Shown one piece after another: positions 45,061-53,663 of a stretch of DNA of 64,000 nucleotides (position 1 is its first letter; every line of letters begins with the position of its first letter). Under the pieces are notes generated by a model. The model did no database searches. It was given only the letters and a program-made list of their open reading frames with translations, and was not told the DNA's origin. The position numbers and the translations under genes were made by a program. Origin of the DNA: Agromyces sp. H17E-10 (GTDB taxonomy: Bacteria > Actinomycetota > Actinomycetes > Actinomycetales > Microbacteriaceae); NCBI RefSeq assembly GCF_022919715.1, contig NZ_CP095042.1, positions 3,348,001-3,412,000 on the forward strand. Reading direction: 5' to 3'.

Positions 45061-45075
45061 GGTCAGATGACCCAC
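45061..45075. promoter_or_regulatory. Putative operator shared with the acylase promoter
   Basis: GGTCAGATGACCCAC differs at one base from GGTCGGATGACCCAC in the acylase promoter (38481-38495). It abuts the gabD2 -10 and covers the -35 position of the divergent transporter gene. Confidence 0.55.
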
Positions 45076-45091
45076 TTCGTCGCCGAGTGAG

Positions 45092-45097
45092 TACACT
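45092..45097 (+). promoter_or_regulatory. -10 of leaderless transporter gene
   Basis: TACACT ends 6 nt before the ATG at 45104. Confidence 0.65.
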
Positions 45098-45103
45098 TCC
45101 TCC

Positions 45104-46555
45104 ATGACCGCAGCGGAGCGCTCCCTGTCCCGCGGCGTCGTCGCCCGCTATGCGATCGGTTCGCTCGGCACCGGTGGGTTCGCGACGCTGCCGGGGCTCG
45201 TCCTCGTGTACTACCTCACCGACACCCTCGGGGTGAGCGCCCTCGTCGCGGGCCTCGTCGTCACGGCGGCCAAGGTCTGGGACGTCGTGATCGACCCCTG
45301 GATCGGCGGTCGCAGCGACCGTGCGCTCGTGCGCACGGGCACGCGCCGCACCTGGATGCTCGTGGGCGCGATCGCGCTGCCGGTCGGCTTCGCGCTCACC
45401 TTCGCCGTTCCGGCCGGCGTCGGCCCCGTGGCATCCGGGTTCTGGGTGTTCATCGCGTTCCTCGCGACCGCGACCGCGTTCAGCCTGTTCCAGGTGCCGT
45501 ACATCGCGCTGCCCGCGGAGCTCACCGCCGACTACGACGAGCGCACGCGCCTGCTGACGTGGCGCGTGGTCGTGCTGACGCTCGCGATCCTGCTGTTCGG
45601 TGCGGGCGGGCCCGAGATCCGCAACGCATTCGACGACGAGGCGACCGGCTACCTCGTGATGGCGCTCGTCGCGGGCGTGGTCATCGGGGTGGGCATGCTC
45701 ATCGCGGCGGGCACCGCGAAGCGGGGGGATGCCGCGGGCGCGGCGCGCGCCGGCACGTCGACACCGTCCGCCTCGACGCCGTCGGGCTCGACCGAGGGCG
45801 GCTACCGCGAGGGCTTCGACGCGCTCCGGCGCAGCCGCGCGTTCCGGGTGCTGCTCACGGTGTTCGTGCTGCAGGGGCTCGCGACGGGCCTCATGCTCGC
45901 CGGAGCCCAGTTCACCGCGACCTGGGTGCTCCGCTCGGAGGCGGCGGTCACCCTGCTGTTCGTGGCGCTCATCGCGCCCGCGCTCGTGTTCGCACCCCTG
46001 TGGGGTCGGCTCGCGCGTCGCATCGGCAAGGAGCGGGGCTTCCGCATCGCGAGCATCGTCTTCGCGGTCGCGACCCTCAGCATGGTCCTGCTCGTCTGGG
46101 CACCCGGGCCCTGGGTCTACCTGCCCGTCGCCGTGGCGGGCGCGGCCTACGCGGGCATGCAGTCGCTGCCGATGGCGATGCTGCCCGACGTGATCTCGCA
46201 CGACGCCCGCGCGACCGGCCGCGACCGCGCCGGCAGCTTCGGCGGCATCTGGACGGCGGGGGAGACGGCCGGCATGGCGCTCGGCGCGACCCTGCTCACG
46301 CTCATGCTCGCCGCGACCGGCTACCTCGAGTCGACCGGGTCCGAGACCGTCGACCAGTCGCCCGCGGCCATCGCCGGCATCGCATTGTCGTTCAGCCTCG
46401 TGCCCGCCGTGCTCGTCGCGACCAGCGTTCTCGTCCTGCGCCGCTACCCGTTGCGGCGTGGCGACGTGAACGCCGATGCGGACGCCCTCGCGGGCATGGC
46501 CGGCACGACCGACCCGACCGGCTCCGCCGGCACCACCGAAGGGATCACCCGATGA
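45104..46555 (+). CDS. GPH-family (MelB-like) cation symporter
   Basis: The 483-residue protein has 12 predicted helices and the GPH family opening RYAIGSLGTGGFATLPGLVL followed by VTAAKVWDVVIDPWIGGRSD, which includes the DPxxGxxSD cation-site region. Family members import sugars or sulfonated and other small solutes with Na+ or H+. The C-terminus is Thr/Gly/Asp-rich and overlaps the next gene by 4 bp (ATGA). It probably imports the substrate of the decarboxylase encoded with it. Confidence 0.88.
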   Translation: MTAAERSLSRGVVARYAIGSLGTGGFATLPGLVLVYYLTDTLGVSALVAGLVVTAAKVWDVVIDPWIGGRSDRALVRTGTRRTWMLVGAIALPVGFALTFAVPAGVGPVASGFWVFIAFLATATAFSLFQVPYIALPAELTADYDERTRLLTWRVVVLTLAILLFGAGGPEIRNAFDDEATGYLVMALVAGVVIGVGMLIAAGTAKRGDAAGAARAGTSTPSASTPSGSTEGGYREGFDALRRSRAFRVLLTVFVLQGLATGLMLAGAQFTATWVLRSEAAVTLLFVALIAPALVFAPLWGRLARRIGKERGFRIASIVFAVATLSMVLLVWAPGPWVYLPVAVAGAAYAGMQSLPMAMLPDVISHDARATGRDRAGSFGGIWTAGETAGMALGATLLTLMLAATGYLESTGSETVDQSPAAIAGIALSFSLVPAVLVATSVLVLRRYPLRRGDVNADADALAGMAGTTDPTGSAGTTEGITR

Positions 46556-48147
46556 CCGGTTTCCGCCGCGAGACCTCCGACATCCTGCGCGAGCTCGACG
46601 CGCTGCGCGCCGCCGACGCCCCGACGCACGGCGGGCACGTGCTCTCGTACGTGTACGACTCGGGCCTCGACGAACTCGACGAGCTCGCCGGCCGGGCCGC
46701 CCGGCGGGTGCAGCCCGTGAACGGGCTCGACCCGACGACCTTCGGTTCGGTCGCCGCGATGGAGCGCGACGTCGTCGGCTTCGCCCGGCGCGTGCTCGGG
46801 GGCGCGGATGACGGCGACGGCGCCGATGGCCTCGGCGGGTTCGGGGGAGCGCCCAGCGCCCAGCGCGAGGTCGTCGTCGGCTCGGTGACCTCGGGCGGCA
46901 CCGAGAGCTGCCTGCTCGCGGTGAAGACCGCGCGCGACGCCTGGCGCGCCGCCAGGATCGGTTCGCCGAGGATGCCCCGCATCGTCGCCCCCGTGACCGT
47001 GCACGCGGCATTCCACAAGGCGGCCCACTACTTCGGGCTCGAACTCGACCTCGTGCCCGTCGACCCCGCGACCGGCACGCTCGCGCCGTCGGCGATCGAA
47101 GAACGCCTCGGCGACGACGTCGCCCTCGTCGTCGTGAGCGCGCCGTCGTACCCGTTCGCGAGCCTCGACCCCGTGGCCGACGTCGCCGCGATCACCGCGG
47201 CCCGCGGCATCTGGCTGCACGTCGACGCGTGCATCGGCGGATTCGCCCTCGCGTTCTGGCCCGACGCCCTCCCCGCCTGGGACTTCTCGGTGCCCGGCGT
47301 GACGAGCATCTCGGCCGACCTGCACAAGTACGGCTACGCGCCCAAGGGCGCCTCGGTGCTGCTCACCCGTGGGCGCGACCGGCAGCGTCGCCAGTACTTC
47401 GCGACGACGGGCTGGCCGGGCTACCCGGTCGTCAACCCCACGATGACCGGCTCGAAGCCCGCAGGCCCCCTCGCCGCGGCGTGGGCGATCATCGAGGCGC
47501 TCGGCACGGAGGGGTTCCGGGATCTCACCGCACAGGCGGCCCGCGCCACCGCGGAGCTGCGCTCGGCGATCGACGGCATCGAGGGCCTGCGCGTGGTGGG
47601 GGAGCCGACGGGACCGCTGCTCGCGGTGGCCGCCGACGAGGAGGCTCCGGTCGCCTCGCGCGTCGACCCGCACCACTGGGCCGACGCCGCGCGCTCGGCG
47701 GGCTGGCAGCTGCAGCTGCAGCCGGGGCTCGTGCAGTCCGACGGCTCGCGCCTGCCGCACACGACCCACCTCACCGTCACTCCGGTCACCGAGCAGGTGC
47801 TGCCGGGGCTCATCGGTGCACTCGTGGCTGCGGCCGACGAGGTCCGCGGCATCCCGCAGATCGACGGGCGAGCCGCGCTCGCCGGCCTCGTCGCGGCACT
47901 GCCGGGCGAGTTCGGCGGTGCACTCGCGGCCGGCGACCCCGAGGAGCTCGCCGCGTTCGCCGCGTCGATCGACGCCGACTCGGCAGCGGGCGTGCTCGCC
48001 GCCGCGGGGCTCCTCGGCGGGGAGGGCGCACTGCCCGACCAACTCGCGCCCGTGCTGGCGCTCGTCGAGGCCCTGCCGGGGCCGCTCACCGAGCGACTCC
48101 TCGTCGAACTGCTCGCCCGTGTCGTGGAGCCGCCGGCCGCCGGTTGA
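46552..48147 (+). CDS. PLP-dependent decarboxylase/lyase (group II, sphingosine-phosphate-lyase-like)
   Basis: The 531-residue protein has the fold-type I pattern VGSVTSGGTESCLLAVKTAR, APVTVHAAFHKAAHYFGLEL, GIWLHVDACIGGFALAFW and the PLP lysine K259 in SADLHKYGYAPKGASVLL. This order matches the aspartate-aminotransferase-like decarboxylases close to glutamate decarboxylase and dihydrosphingosine phosphate lyase. An Ala/Glu/Leu-rich C-terminal extension of about 110 residues follows, unlike most members. It overlaps the GPH transporter gene, suggesting uptake then decarboxylation or lyase cleavage. The substrate is unknown. Confidence 0.85.
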   Translation: MTGFRRETSDILRELDALRAADAPTHGGHVLSYVYDSGLDELDELAGRAARRVQPVNGLDPTTFGSVAAMERDVVGFARRVLGGADDGDGADGLGGFGGAPSAQREVVVGSVTSGGTESCLLAVKTARDAWRAARIGSPRMPRIVAPVTVHAAFHKAAHYFGLELDLVPVDPATGTLAPSAIEERLGDDVALVVVSAPSYPFASLDPVADVAAITAARGIWLHVDACIGGFALAFWPDALPAWDFSVPGVTSISADLHKYGYAPKGASVLLTRGRDRQRRQYFATTGWPGYPVVNPTMTGSKPAGPLAAAWAIIEALGTEGFRDLTAQAARATAELRSAIDGIEGLRVVGEPTGPLLAVAADEEAPVASRVDPHHWADAARSAGWQLQLQPGLVQSDGSRLPHTTHLTVTPVTEQVLPGLIGALVAAADEVRGIPQIDGRAALAGLVAALPGEFGGALAAGDPEELAAFAASIDADSAAGVLAAAGLLGGEGALPDQLAPVLALVEALPGPLTERLLVELLARVVEPPAAG

Positions 48148-48156
48148 ACGCTCGGT

Positions 48157-48187
48157 GGTCGAGTAGCGACGAAAGAGCTACTCGACC
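48157..48187. terminator. Hairpin between the decarboxylase and mrp genes
   Basis: GGTCGAGTAGC, a 9-nt loop, GCTACTCGACC. The 11-bp perfect stem separates convergent genes. The GGTCGAGTAGC sequence resembles dispersed intergenic repeats I recall from Microbacteriaceae genomes. Confidence 0.7.
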
Positions 48188-48198
48188 GCCATCGGCCC

Positions 48199-49422
48199 TC
48201 AGCGCACCGAGACGTCGAGGCGGCGACCGGAGAGGTCGCGCGGCATCCCGGCCAGGCGGGCCGCGACCTGCTCGATCGCTCGGGCGGCGGGGTCGTCGGG
48301 TGCCGCGACCACGACGGGCACGCCGTCGTCGCCGCCCTGCCGCAGCGCCATGCTGAGCGGCACGCTCGCGAGGAGCGGAACGGGCTCGGGCTGGCCCGTC
48401 GAGAGCCGCTCGGCGACGAGTTCGCCGCCGCCCGACCCGAACAGGTCGAGCACCTGCCCGTCGGGCTGCACCAGCCCGGCCATGTTCTCGATGACGCCGA
48501 CGATGCGCTGACCGGTCTGCCGTGCGACCACGCCCGAGCGTTCGGCCACGTCGGCCGCCGCGGCCTGCGGGGTCGTGACGACGACGACCTCGGCGTTGGG
48601 CAGCAACTGCCCGAGCGAGATGGCGATGTCGCCCGTGCCGGGCGGCAGGTCGACGAGCAGCACGTCGAGATCGCCGAAGTAGACGTCGGTGAGGAACTGC
48701 GAGAGCGTGCGGTGCAGCATCGGCCCGCGCCAGGCGACCGCCGTCGACGACGCGCGACCGCCCGGCCCCGAAGGCTCGATGAACATGCCGATCGAGATGA
48801 CCTTCACGCCGTGCGCGACGGGCGGCAGGATCATCTCGTCGACCCGGGTCGGCCGGGCGGCGAGGCCCTCGTCGTCGACGAGCCCGAGCAGCCCCGGGAT
48901 GGAGAACCCGTGCACGTCGGCGTCGACGAGCCCGACCGAGAGGCCGCGTGCCGCGAGCGCGACCGCGAGGTTGGCCGTGACCGTCGACTTGCCGACACCG
49001 CCCTTGCCGCTCGTGACCGCGATCACCTTCGTGAGCGTGCCCGGGCCGAAGGGGTTGCCGCGTGCGGCCCGGCCACCGCGGAGGCGCTCAGTGAGGGCGG
49101 CCCGCTGCGCGGGGGTCATGACCGAGAGCTCGACGGATGCGTTGCCGGGGCCGACGACGGACTCGGCGGCCTGCCGCACGTCGCGCTCGATGCGGTCGGA
49201 GGCGGGGCATCCCACGATCGTCAGCCGGATGCCGACCTCGACCCGGCCGCTGGCGACCTCGACGACGCGATCGACCATGTCGAGATCGGTGACGGGCTTG
49301 CGGATCTCGGGGTCGATGACCGACTCGAGCGCGCGCCGGACGGCGCGCTCGATCGTCGTGACGGCGGGGGCGGCATCCTCGCCGGAAGCGCCGCCGGGCG
49401 CGTCGGGAGCGTCAGCCGGCAC
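48199..49422 (-). CDS. mrp: Mrp/NBP35-family Fe-S carrier ATPase
   Basis: The 407-residue protein has an N-terminal MIP18/DUF59 domain (VRRALESVIDPEIRKPVTDL) and a P-loop ATPase with the deviant Walker A VIAVTSGKGGVGKSTVTANL, VDADVHGFSIPGLL and VDLPPGTGD. It should carry or deliver Fe-S clusters. The CxxC pair present in many family members after ENM is absent here (ENMAGLVQPDGQVLDLFG). The GTG start lies inside the end of the DUF1003 gene (11-bp overlap). It is the last gene of an overlapping three-gene cluster. Confidence 0.93.
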   Translation of the reverse strand: MPADAPDAPGGASGEDAAPAVTTIERAVRRALESVIDPEIRKPVTDLDMVDRVVEVASGRVEVGIRLTIVGCPASDRIERDVRQAAESVVGPGNASVELSVMTPAQRAALTERLRGGRAARGNPFGPGTLTKVIAVTSGKGGVGKSTVTANLAVALAARGLSVGLVDADVHGFSIPGLLGLVDDEGLAARPTRVDEMILPPVAHGVKVISIGMFIEPSGPGGRASSTAVAWRGPMLHRTLSQFLTDVYFGDLDVLLVDLPPGTGDIAISLGQLLPNAEVVVVTTPQAAAADVAERSGVVARQTGQRIVGVIENMAGLVQPDGQVLDLFGSGGGELVAERLSTGQPEPVPLLASVPLSMALRQGGDDGVPVVVAAPDDPAARAIEQVAARLAGMPRDLSGRRLDVSVR

Positions 49423-49930
49423 GCTCGGCCTCCTCGTCGTCGCGCCGGTCGAGCTCCTCGAGCATCGCGCGCAGCTCGGCGCGGATGAACTCCTTCGAGG
49501 CCAGGTCCTTCACGGCGAGACGCAGCGCCACGACCTCACGGGCGAGGTACTCGGTGTCGGCGAGGTTGCGCTCGGCGCGCTGCCGGTCCTGCTCGATCTG
49601 CACGCGGTCGCGGTCGTCCTGCCGGTTCTGCGCGAGCAGGATGAGCGGGGCCGCGTACGACGCCTGCAGCGAGAGCACGAGCGTGAGGGCGGTGAAGCCG
49701 AACGCGAACGAGTCGAAGCGCCACGCCTCGGGGCCGAACGTGTTCCAGGCCATCCAGCCGAGGGCGAACACCGACAGCCCGACGAGGAAGCCGGGCGTGC
49801 CCATGGCACGCGCGACCCACTCGGTGAAGCGGCCGAACCGGTCGCTGTCGCCCGAGCCGCGGAACGGGGCGTTGCGGCGGATGCCCTTCGGTGTGTCGAA
49901 TCGACGGTCTTCCGACTCAGCGCGTGCCAT
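49412..49930 (-). CDS. DUF1003-family membrane protein
   Basis: The 172-residue protein has two helices (FLVGLSVFALGWMAWNTFG and FTALTLVLSLQASYAAPLIL) and the family run FDSFAFGFTALTLVLSLQAS then LLAQNRQDDRDRVQIEQDRQ, followed by a long charged, probably coiled-coil C-terminus. Function is unknown. It overlaps the upstream CBS gene by 14 bp and mrp by 11 bp, so the three are almost certainly translated from one mRNA. A link to metal or Mg2+ handling is suggested only by the neighbour. Confidence 0.92.
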   Translation of the reverse strand: MARAESEDRRFDTPKGIRRNAPFRGSGDSDRFGRFTEWVARAMGTPGFLVGLSVFALGWMAWNTFGPEAWRFDSFAFGFTALTLVLSLQASYAAPLILLAQNRQDDRDRVQIEQDRQRAERNLADTEYLAREVVALRLAVKDLASKEFIRAELRAMLEELDRRDDEEAERAG

Positions 49931-51245
49931 CTGCGCCCCTCCTTCCGTACGGGATGGGGATGCTCCCCGTGGTCAGCTGGGCCCGCGCCGTGCTGCGTTT
50001 GGCCAGCTCCTGTTCATCGGGGTGACTTCGCCAGTCATCGGGCAGCAGGTAGTCGAGCACGTCGTCAATCGTCACCACCCCGACGAGTCGATGCTTCTCG
50101 TCGACCACCGGCACCGAGACGAGGTCGTAGCTCGCGAGGATGCGGCTGACCTCGGCGGCGGAGGTGTCGGCGGTCACGGGCTCGAGGCCCTGGTCGATGA
50201 GGGTGCCGAGCCGCTCGTGCGGCGGGTAGCGCAGCATGCGCTGGAAGTGCACGATGCCGAGGAACCGGCCGGTCGGCGGCTCGTACGGCGGCAGCGTCAC
50301 GCACACGGCCGCGCCGAGCGCGGGCGGCAGGTCGTGCCGGCGGATGAGCGCGAGCCCCTCGGCGACGGTCGCGTCGGCCGACACGATGATCGGCTCGGTC
50401 GTCATGAGTCCGCCCGCGGTGTCGGGGCCGTACGACAGCAGGAACCGCACGTCCTCGGCCTCTTCGGGCTCCATGAGCTCGAGCAGGTGCTCGCCGCGCT
50501 CCTCGGGCAGCTGCGCGATGAGGTCGGCCGCATCGTCGGGCTGCATGTGGTCGAGCACGTCGGCGGCGCGATCGTCGCCGAGGCCCGCGAGGATGTCGAC
50601 CTGGTCGGCCTCGGGCATCTCTTCCAGCACGTCGGCGAGGCGGTCGTCGGGGAGTTCCTCGGCCACCTCCTGGCGGCGCTGCGCGGGCAGGTCGAGCAGC
50701 GTGTTGGCGAGGTCGGCGGGCTTCAGCTCGGAGTAGGTGGCGATGAGCTGCTCGGCCGACTGCGCCTCTCCGACGGCGGCGTGCTCGCGCACCTCGCGCC
50801 ACGTGACGTACGCCGACTGGCCCTTCGAGAACGGCGACGCGCCCTTGGGTCGGCGCACGAAGAGCTGGTCGACCTCCCACTCGCCGGGCTCCTGCTCCTC
50901 GATCGCGACGTCTTCGATCGTCGCGGTGCCCGAGCCGTCGTTGAAGCGCACCTTGCGACCGAGCATCTCGGCGATCACGCGCACCTCGCCGCCGCGCTGC
51001 TCGAAGCGGCGCAGGTTGATGAGCCCCGTCGTGATGATCTGGCCCCCGCCGATCGAGGTGACGCGTCCGATCGAGACGAACACGCGACGCTTGCCGGGGA
51101 TCTCGACGATGAGCCCGACCACGCGCGGGGGGTCGCTCTTGCGGTACACGACGAGGACGTCGCGCACCTTGCCCACTCGATCGCCATTGGGGTCGAAGAC
51201 GGCGCACCCGGCGAGTCGGGCGACGAAGACTCTCGTGGCGCTCAC
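49917..51245 (-). CDS. MgtE-N/CBS domain protein without a membrane channel
   Basis: The 442-residue protein begins with a PRC-barrel-like domain (FDPNGDRVGKVRDVLVVYRK), then the MgtE N-terminal superhelix (SELKPADLANTLLDLPAQRR, LEEMPEADQVDILAGLGDDR) and two CBS domains (TTEPIIVSADATVAEGLALI and VSVPVVDEKHRLVGVVTIDD). In MgtE Mg2+ channels these domains gate the pore, but here no transmembrane part follows. It is therefore probably a soluble Mg2+ or nucleotide sensor acting on a partner. The GTG at 51245 is the start; the end overlaps the DUF1003 gene by 14 bp. Confidence 0.9.
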   Translation of the reverse strand: MSATRVFVARLAGCAVFDPNGDRVGKVRDVLVVYRKSDPPRVVGLIVEIPGKRRVFVSIGRVTSIGGGQIITTGLINLRRFEQRGGEVRVIAEMLGRKVRFNDGSGTATIEDVAIEEQEPGEWEVDQLFVRRPKGASPFSKGQSAYVTWREVREHAAVGEAQSAEQLIATYSELKPADLANTLLDLPAQRRQEVAEELPDDRLADVLEEMPEADQVDILAGLGDDRAADVLDHMQPDDAADLIAQLPEERGEHLLELMEPEEAEDVRFLLSYGPDTAGGLMTTEPIIVSADATVAEGLALIRRHDLPPALGAAVCVTLPPYEPPTGRFLGIVHFQRMLRYPPHERLGTLIDQGLEPVTADTSAAEVSRILASYDLVSVPVVDEKHRLVGVVTIDDVLDYLLPDDWRSHPDEQELAKRSTARAQLTTGSIPIPYGRRGADGTR

Positions 51246-51323
51246 GCTACAAACTTAGCCCCCGGATGCCTCGGGGCGGGCGCCATCCGGACGCGTGACG
51301 CCGCATCGTGGGATGATGGCCGG

Positions 51324-52091
51324 GTGACGAACCAGAGCCCGTTCGGCGGCCGTGCCGGCCGCGAACTCCCGACCATGCCGAAGGGCGAGACGGTCGCGAG
51401 CTTCGAGACCTACGCCGAGGCGCAGGCCGCCGTCGACCGGCTGTCGAAGGCCGAGTTCCCCGTGAAGGAGCTCGCGATCATCGGCACCGACCTGGCCACC
51501 GTCGAGCGCATCACCGGCAAGCTCACCTGGAGTCGTGCCGCGGGCGCCGGGGCGATCTCGGGCGCGTGGTTCGGACTCTTCCTCGGGCTGCTGTTCTTCA
51601 TCTTCGCGCCGAGCGGGGCGTCGTTCGGCATCCTCGGCGCGGCCGTGCTCATCGGCGCCGGCTTCGGCATGATCTTCAGCGTCGTCTCGTACTCGGTGAA
51701 CCGTCGCCGCCGCGACTTCACCTCGAACATCCAGGTGCTCGCGACCCACTACGCGATCATCATCACCGACCCCTCGCACGTCGCGCGGGCGCGCAACCTG
51801 CTCGGCACCGCGGGGGAGGCGGCGCCTGCGGCGCCTGCGCCGCCGGCCGCACATTCGACGCCGGCACCGCCCGCGCCGCCGTCGCCGCCTTCGGTGCCGG
51901 TGCCGCCGGTCGCCGCTGCGGTCGACGACCGATCTGCGACCGACGCCGGCGACGAGGCATCCGATTCAGCGGCTGCGCAGGGCGACGAACCGCGCGCGCT
52001 CACCTACGGCGAGGCGCAGGATGCCGCGCGCCGGGCCGCACGGGAGGCCGAGGCCGCCCGCCGTCGTGGCTCGGAGGGCGACGGCGCCTGA
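51324..52091 (+). CDS. General stress protein, YflT/GSP17M-like, with two membrane helices
   Basis: The protein of about 255 residues has the GSP17M-type N-terminus ETVASFETYAEAQAAVDRLS, KAEFPVKELAIIGTDLATVE, then two helices (residues about 75-120), a folded segment (DFTSNIQVLATHYAIIITD) and a long Pro/Ala linker with a charged Arg-rich end. Its role is unknown. I use GTG 51324 because GATGAT ends 6 nt before it, suggesting a leaderless message, and no family sequence lies upstream. It diverges from the CBS gene. Confidence 0.82.
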   Translation: MTNQSPFGGRAGRELPTMPKGETVASFETYAEAQAAVDRLSKAEFPVKELAIIGTDLATVERITGKLTWSRAAGAGAISGAWFGLFLGLLFFIFAPSGASFGILGAAVLIGAGFGMIFSVVSYSVNRRRRDFTSNIQVLATHYAIIITDPSHVARARNLLGTAGEAAPAAPAPPAAHSTPAPPAPPSPPSVPVPPVAAAVDDRSATDAGDEASDSAAAQGDEPRALTYGEAQDAARRAAREAEAARRRGSEGDGA

Positions 52092-52119
52092 GCCGATTCG
52101 GGTCTGAGCCGATTCGGGC

Positions 52120-53553
52120 CTACCAGGTGGTCGGCTTCTCGGGCGCGTACAGCCAGGTCTGGAAGAAGGCGTCGAGCTGCGTGCCCGACACCTCCTCGGC
52201 GAGGGCGGTGAAGTCGGCGGTGGTCGCCGTGCCGCCGCCGAAGCGCTCCACCCACTCCTTCGCGAGCTCGAAGAAGGCGTCGTCGCCGATCTTCACGCGC
52301 AGGGCGTGCAGGGTGGCGGCGCCGCGGTCGTAGACGGCGCCCGCGAAGAGCCCGTGCGGCTGCGGGTCGGCGACCACGAGGCTCCAGAACTCGTCATCGG
52401 CGGGCGTCGACATCACCTCATCGAAGTTCGTTTGCGCGGTGGCCCGGCCCTGCTCCTCGCTCCACATCCACGAGGCGTAGCTCGCCCAGCCTTCGTTGAG
52501 CCAGATGTCGGCCCAGCGCCCGGGGCTGACCTGATCGCCCATCCATTGGTGGGCGAGCTCGTGCGCCGCCGTCCCCTCGCTCGCCCGTCGCGAGAAGAAC
52601 GAACGCGTCTGCGTCTCGAGCGCGTAGCCGACCGAGTCGTCGTCGACGATCGCGCCGTAGGCGACGAACGGGTAGGGCCCGAAGCGGTCCTCGAAGAACG
52701 CGATCATCTCCGGAGCGAGGGCGAGCGACGCCGATGCGGATGCGGGCAGTGCCGGGTCGACGGCGTCGATGATCTCGAGCCCGTCGGGCGTCGTGTAACG
52801 GTTGAGGGTGTAGTCGCCGACACTCGCGGTCGCGAGGTACGCCGCCATCTGGTCGGGCGCATGCCAGGTCCACGTCGTGCGTCCATCGTTCGTCGACTGG
52901 TCGGCCAGCGTGCCGTTGGCGACCGCGACGAGCCCGTCGGGGACGGTGATCTCGAAGTCGTAGCTCGCCTTGTCGCTCGGGTGATCGCTCACGGGGAACC
53001 AGGTGGCCGCTCCGTCGGGCTCGGAGACGACCATCGCGCCGTCGCGCGTCGTCACCCAGCCGTAGAGTTCGTCGTCGATGTCTCGGGGTTGCGTCGTGGT
53101 GCCGCCGTACTCGACGACGACCTGTGAGCCCTGCCCGGCCTTCAGCTTCGGTCGTGGGGTGATGACGAGCTCGTTCTCGGTCTGCGTGAACGCCATCGGC
53201 TTGCCGCCGACCGTGACGCGATGCACGGTGAGCCCCCGCAGGTCGAGGTTGAAGCGATCGAGGTCCTGCGTGGCGCGCAGGTCGATCGTCGCGACGCCGT
53301 CGAGCTGCCCTTCGAGTGGAGCGGGTTCGGGTGCGGGCGGCGTGTAGTCGAGGTCGAGGTCGATGTGCTGCAGGTCGATGCCGCCGTTGCCGGCGAGCGG
53401 GAAGTACGGGTCGCCGGCCCCATCGGCGCCGGCGCTGTACCGTGGCTGGCCGGGCTTGCCGGGCGCCGCCGTGGCGACCGCGGGAGCGGCGACGACCGCG
53501 AGCGCGAGGCCGGCGGCACTGAGGGCGGCGAGCATGGTGCGACGGTGCGACAT
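52120..53553 (-). CDS. Secreted M1-family metallopeptidase
   Basis: The 477-residue protein starts with a Sec signal (LAALSAAGLALAVVAAPAVA then TAAPG). An aminopeptidase N-like beta domain follows, then the gluzincin catalytic core: EGTAAHELAHQWMGDQVSP (HExxH zinc site) and, 18 residues on, LNEGWASY (third zinc ligand). The usual upstream GAMEN exopeptidase motif is not evident; the equivalent region reads YALETQTR. It is shorter than full M1 aminopeptidases (about 850 residues) because the C-terminal helical domain is missing. GGAGG precedes the ATG at 53553. It would act outside the cell. Confidence 0.92.
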   Translation of the reverse strand: MSHRRTMLAALSAAGLALAVVAAPAVATAAPGKPGQPRYSAGADGAGDPYFPLAGNGGIDLQHIDLDLDYTPPAPEPAPLEGQLDGVATIDLRATQDLDRFNLDLRGLTVHRVTVGGKPMAFTQTENELVITPRPKLKAGQGSQVVVEYGGTTTQPRDIDDELYGWVTTRDGAMVVSEPDGAATWFPVSDHPSDKASYDFEITVPDGLVAVANGTLADQSTNDGRTTWTWHAPDQMAAYLATASVGDYTLNRYTTPDGLEIIDAVDPALPASASASLALAPEMIAFFEDRFGPYPFVAYGAIVDDDSVGYALETQTRSFFSRRASEGTAAHELAHQWMGDQVSPGRWADIWLNEGWASYASWMWSEEQGRATAQTNFDEVMSTPADDEFWSLVVADPQPHGLFAGAVYDRGAATLHALRVKIGDDAFFELAKEWVERFGGGTATTADFTALAEEVSGTQLDAFFQTWLYAPEKPTTW

Positions 53554-53663
53554 GGGGTCCTCCAGCACGTGGGTGCGATCGGCTTCGTGCCGACCCTAGC
53601 GCGGCCCCGAAGCGACCCGCCAGACCCGGCGGGCTCCCAGACTCGCGATATATCGTGTCGCAC

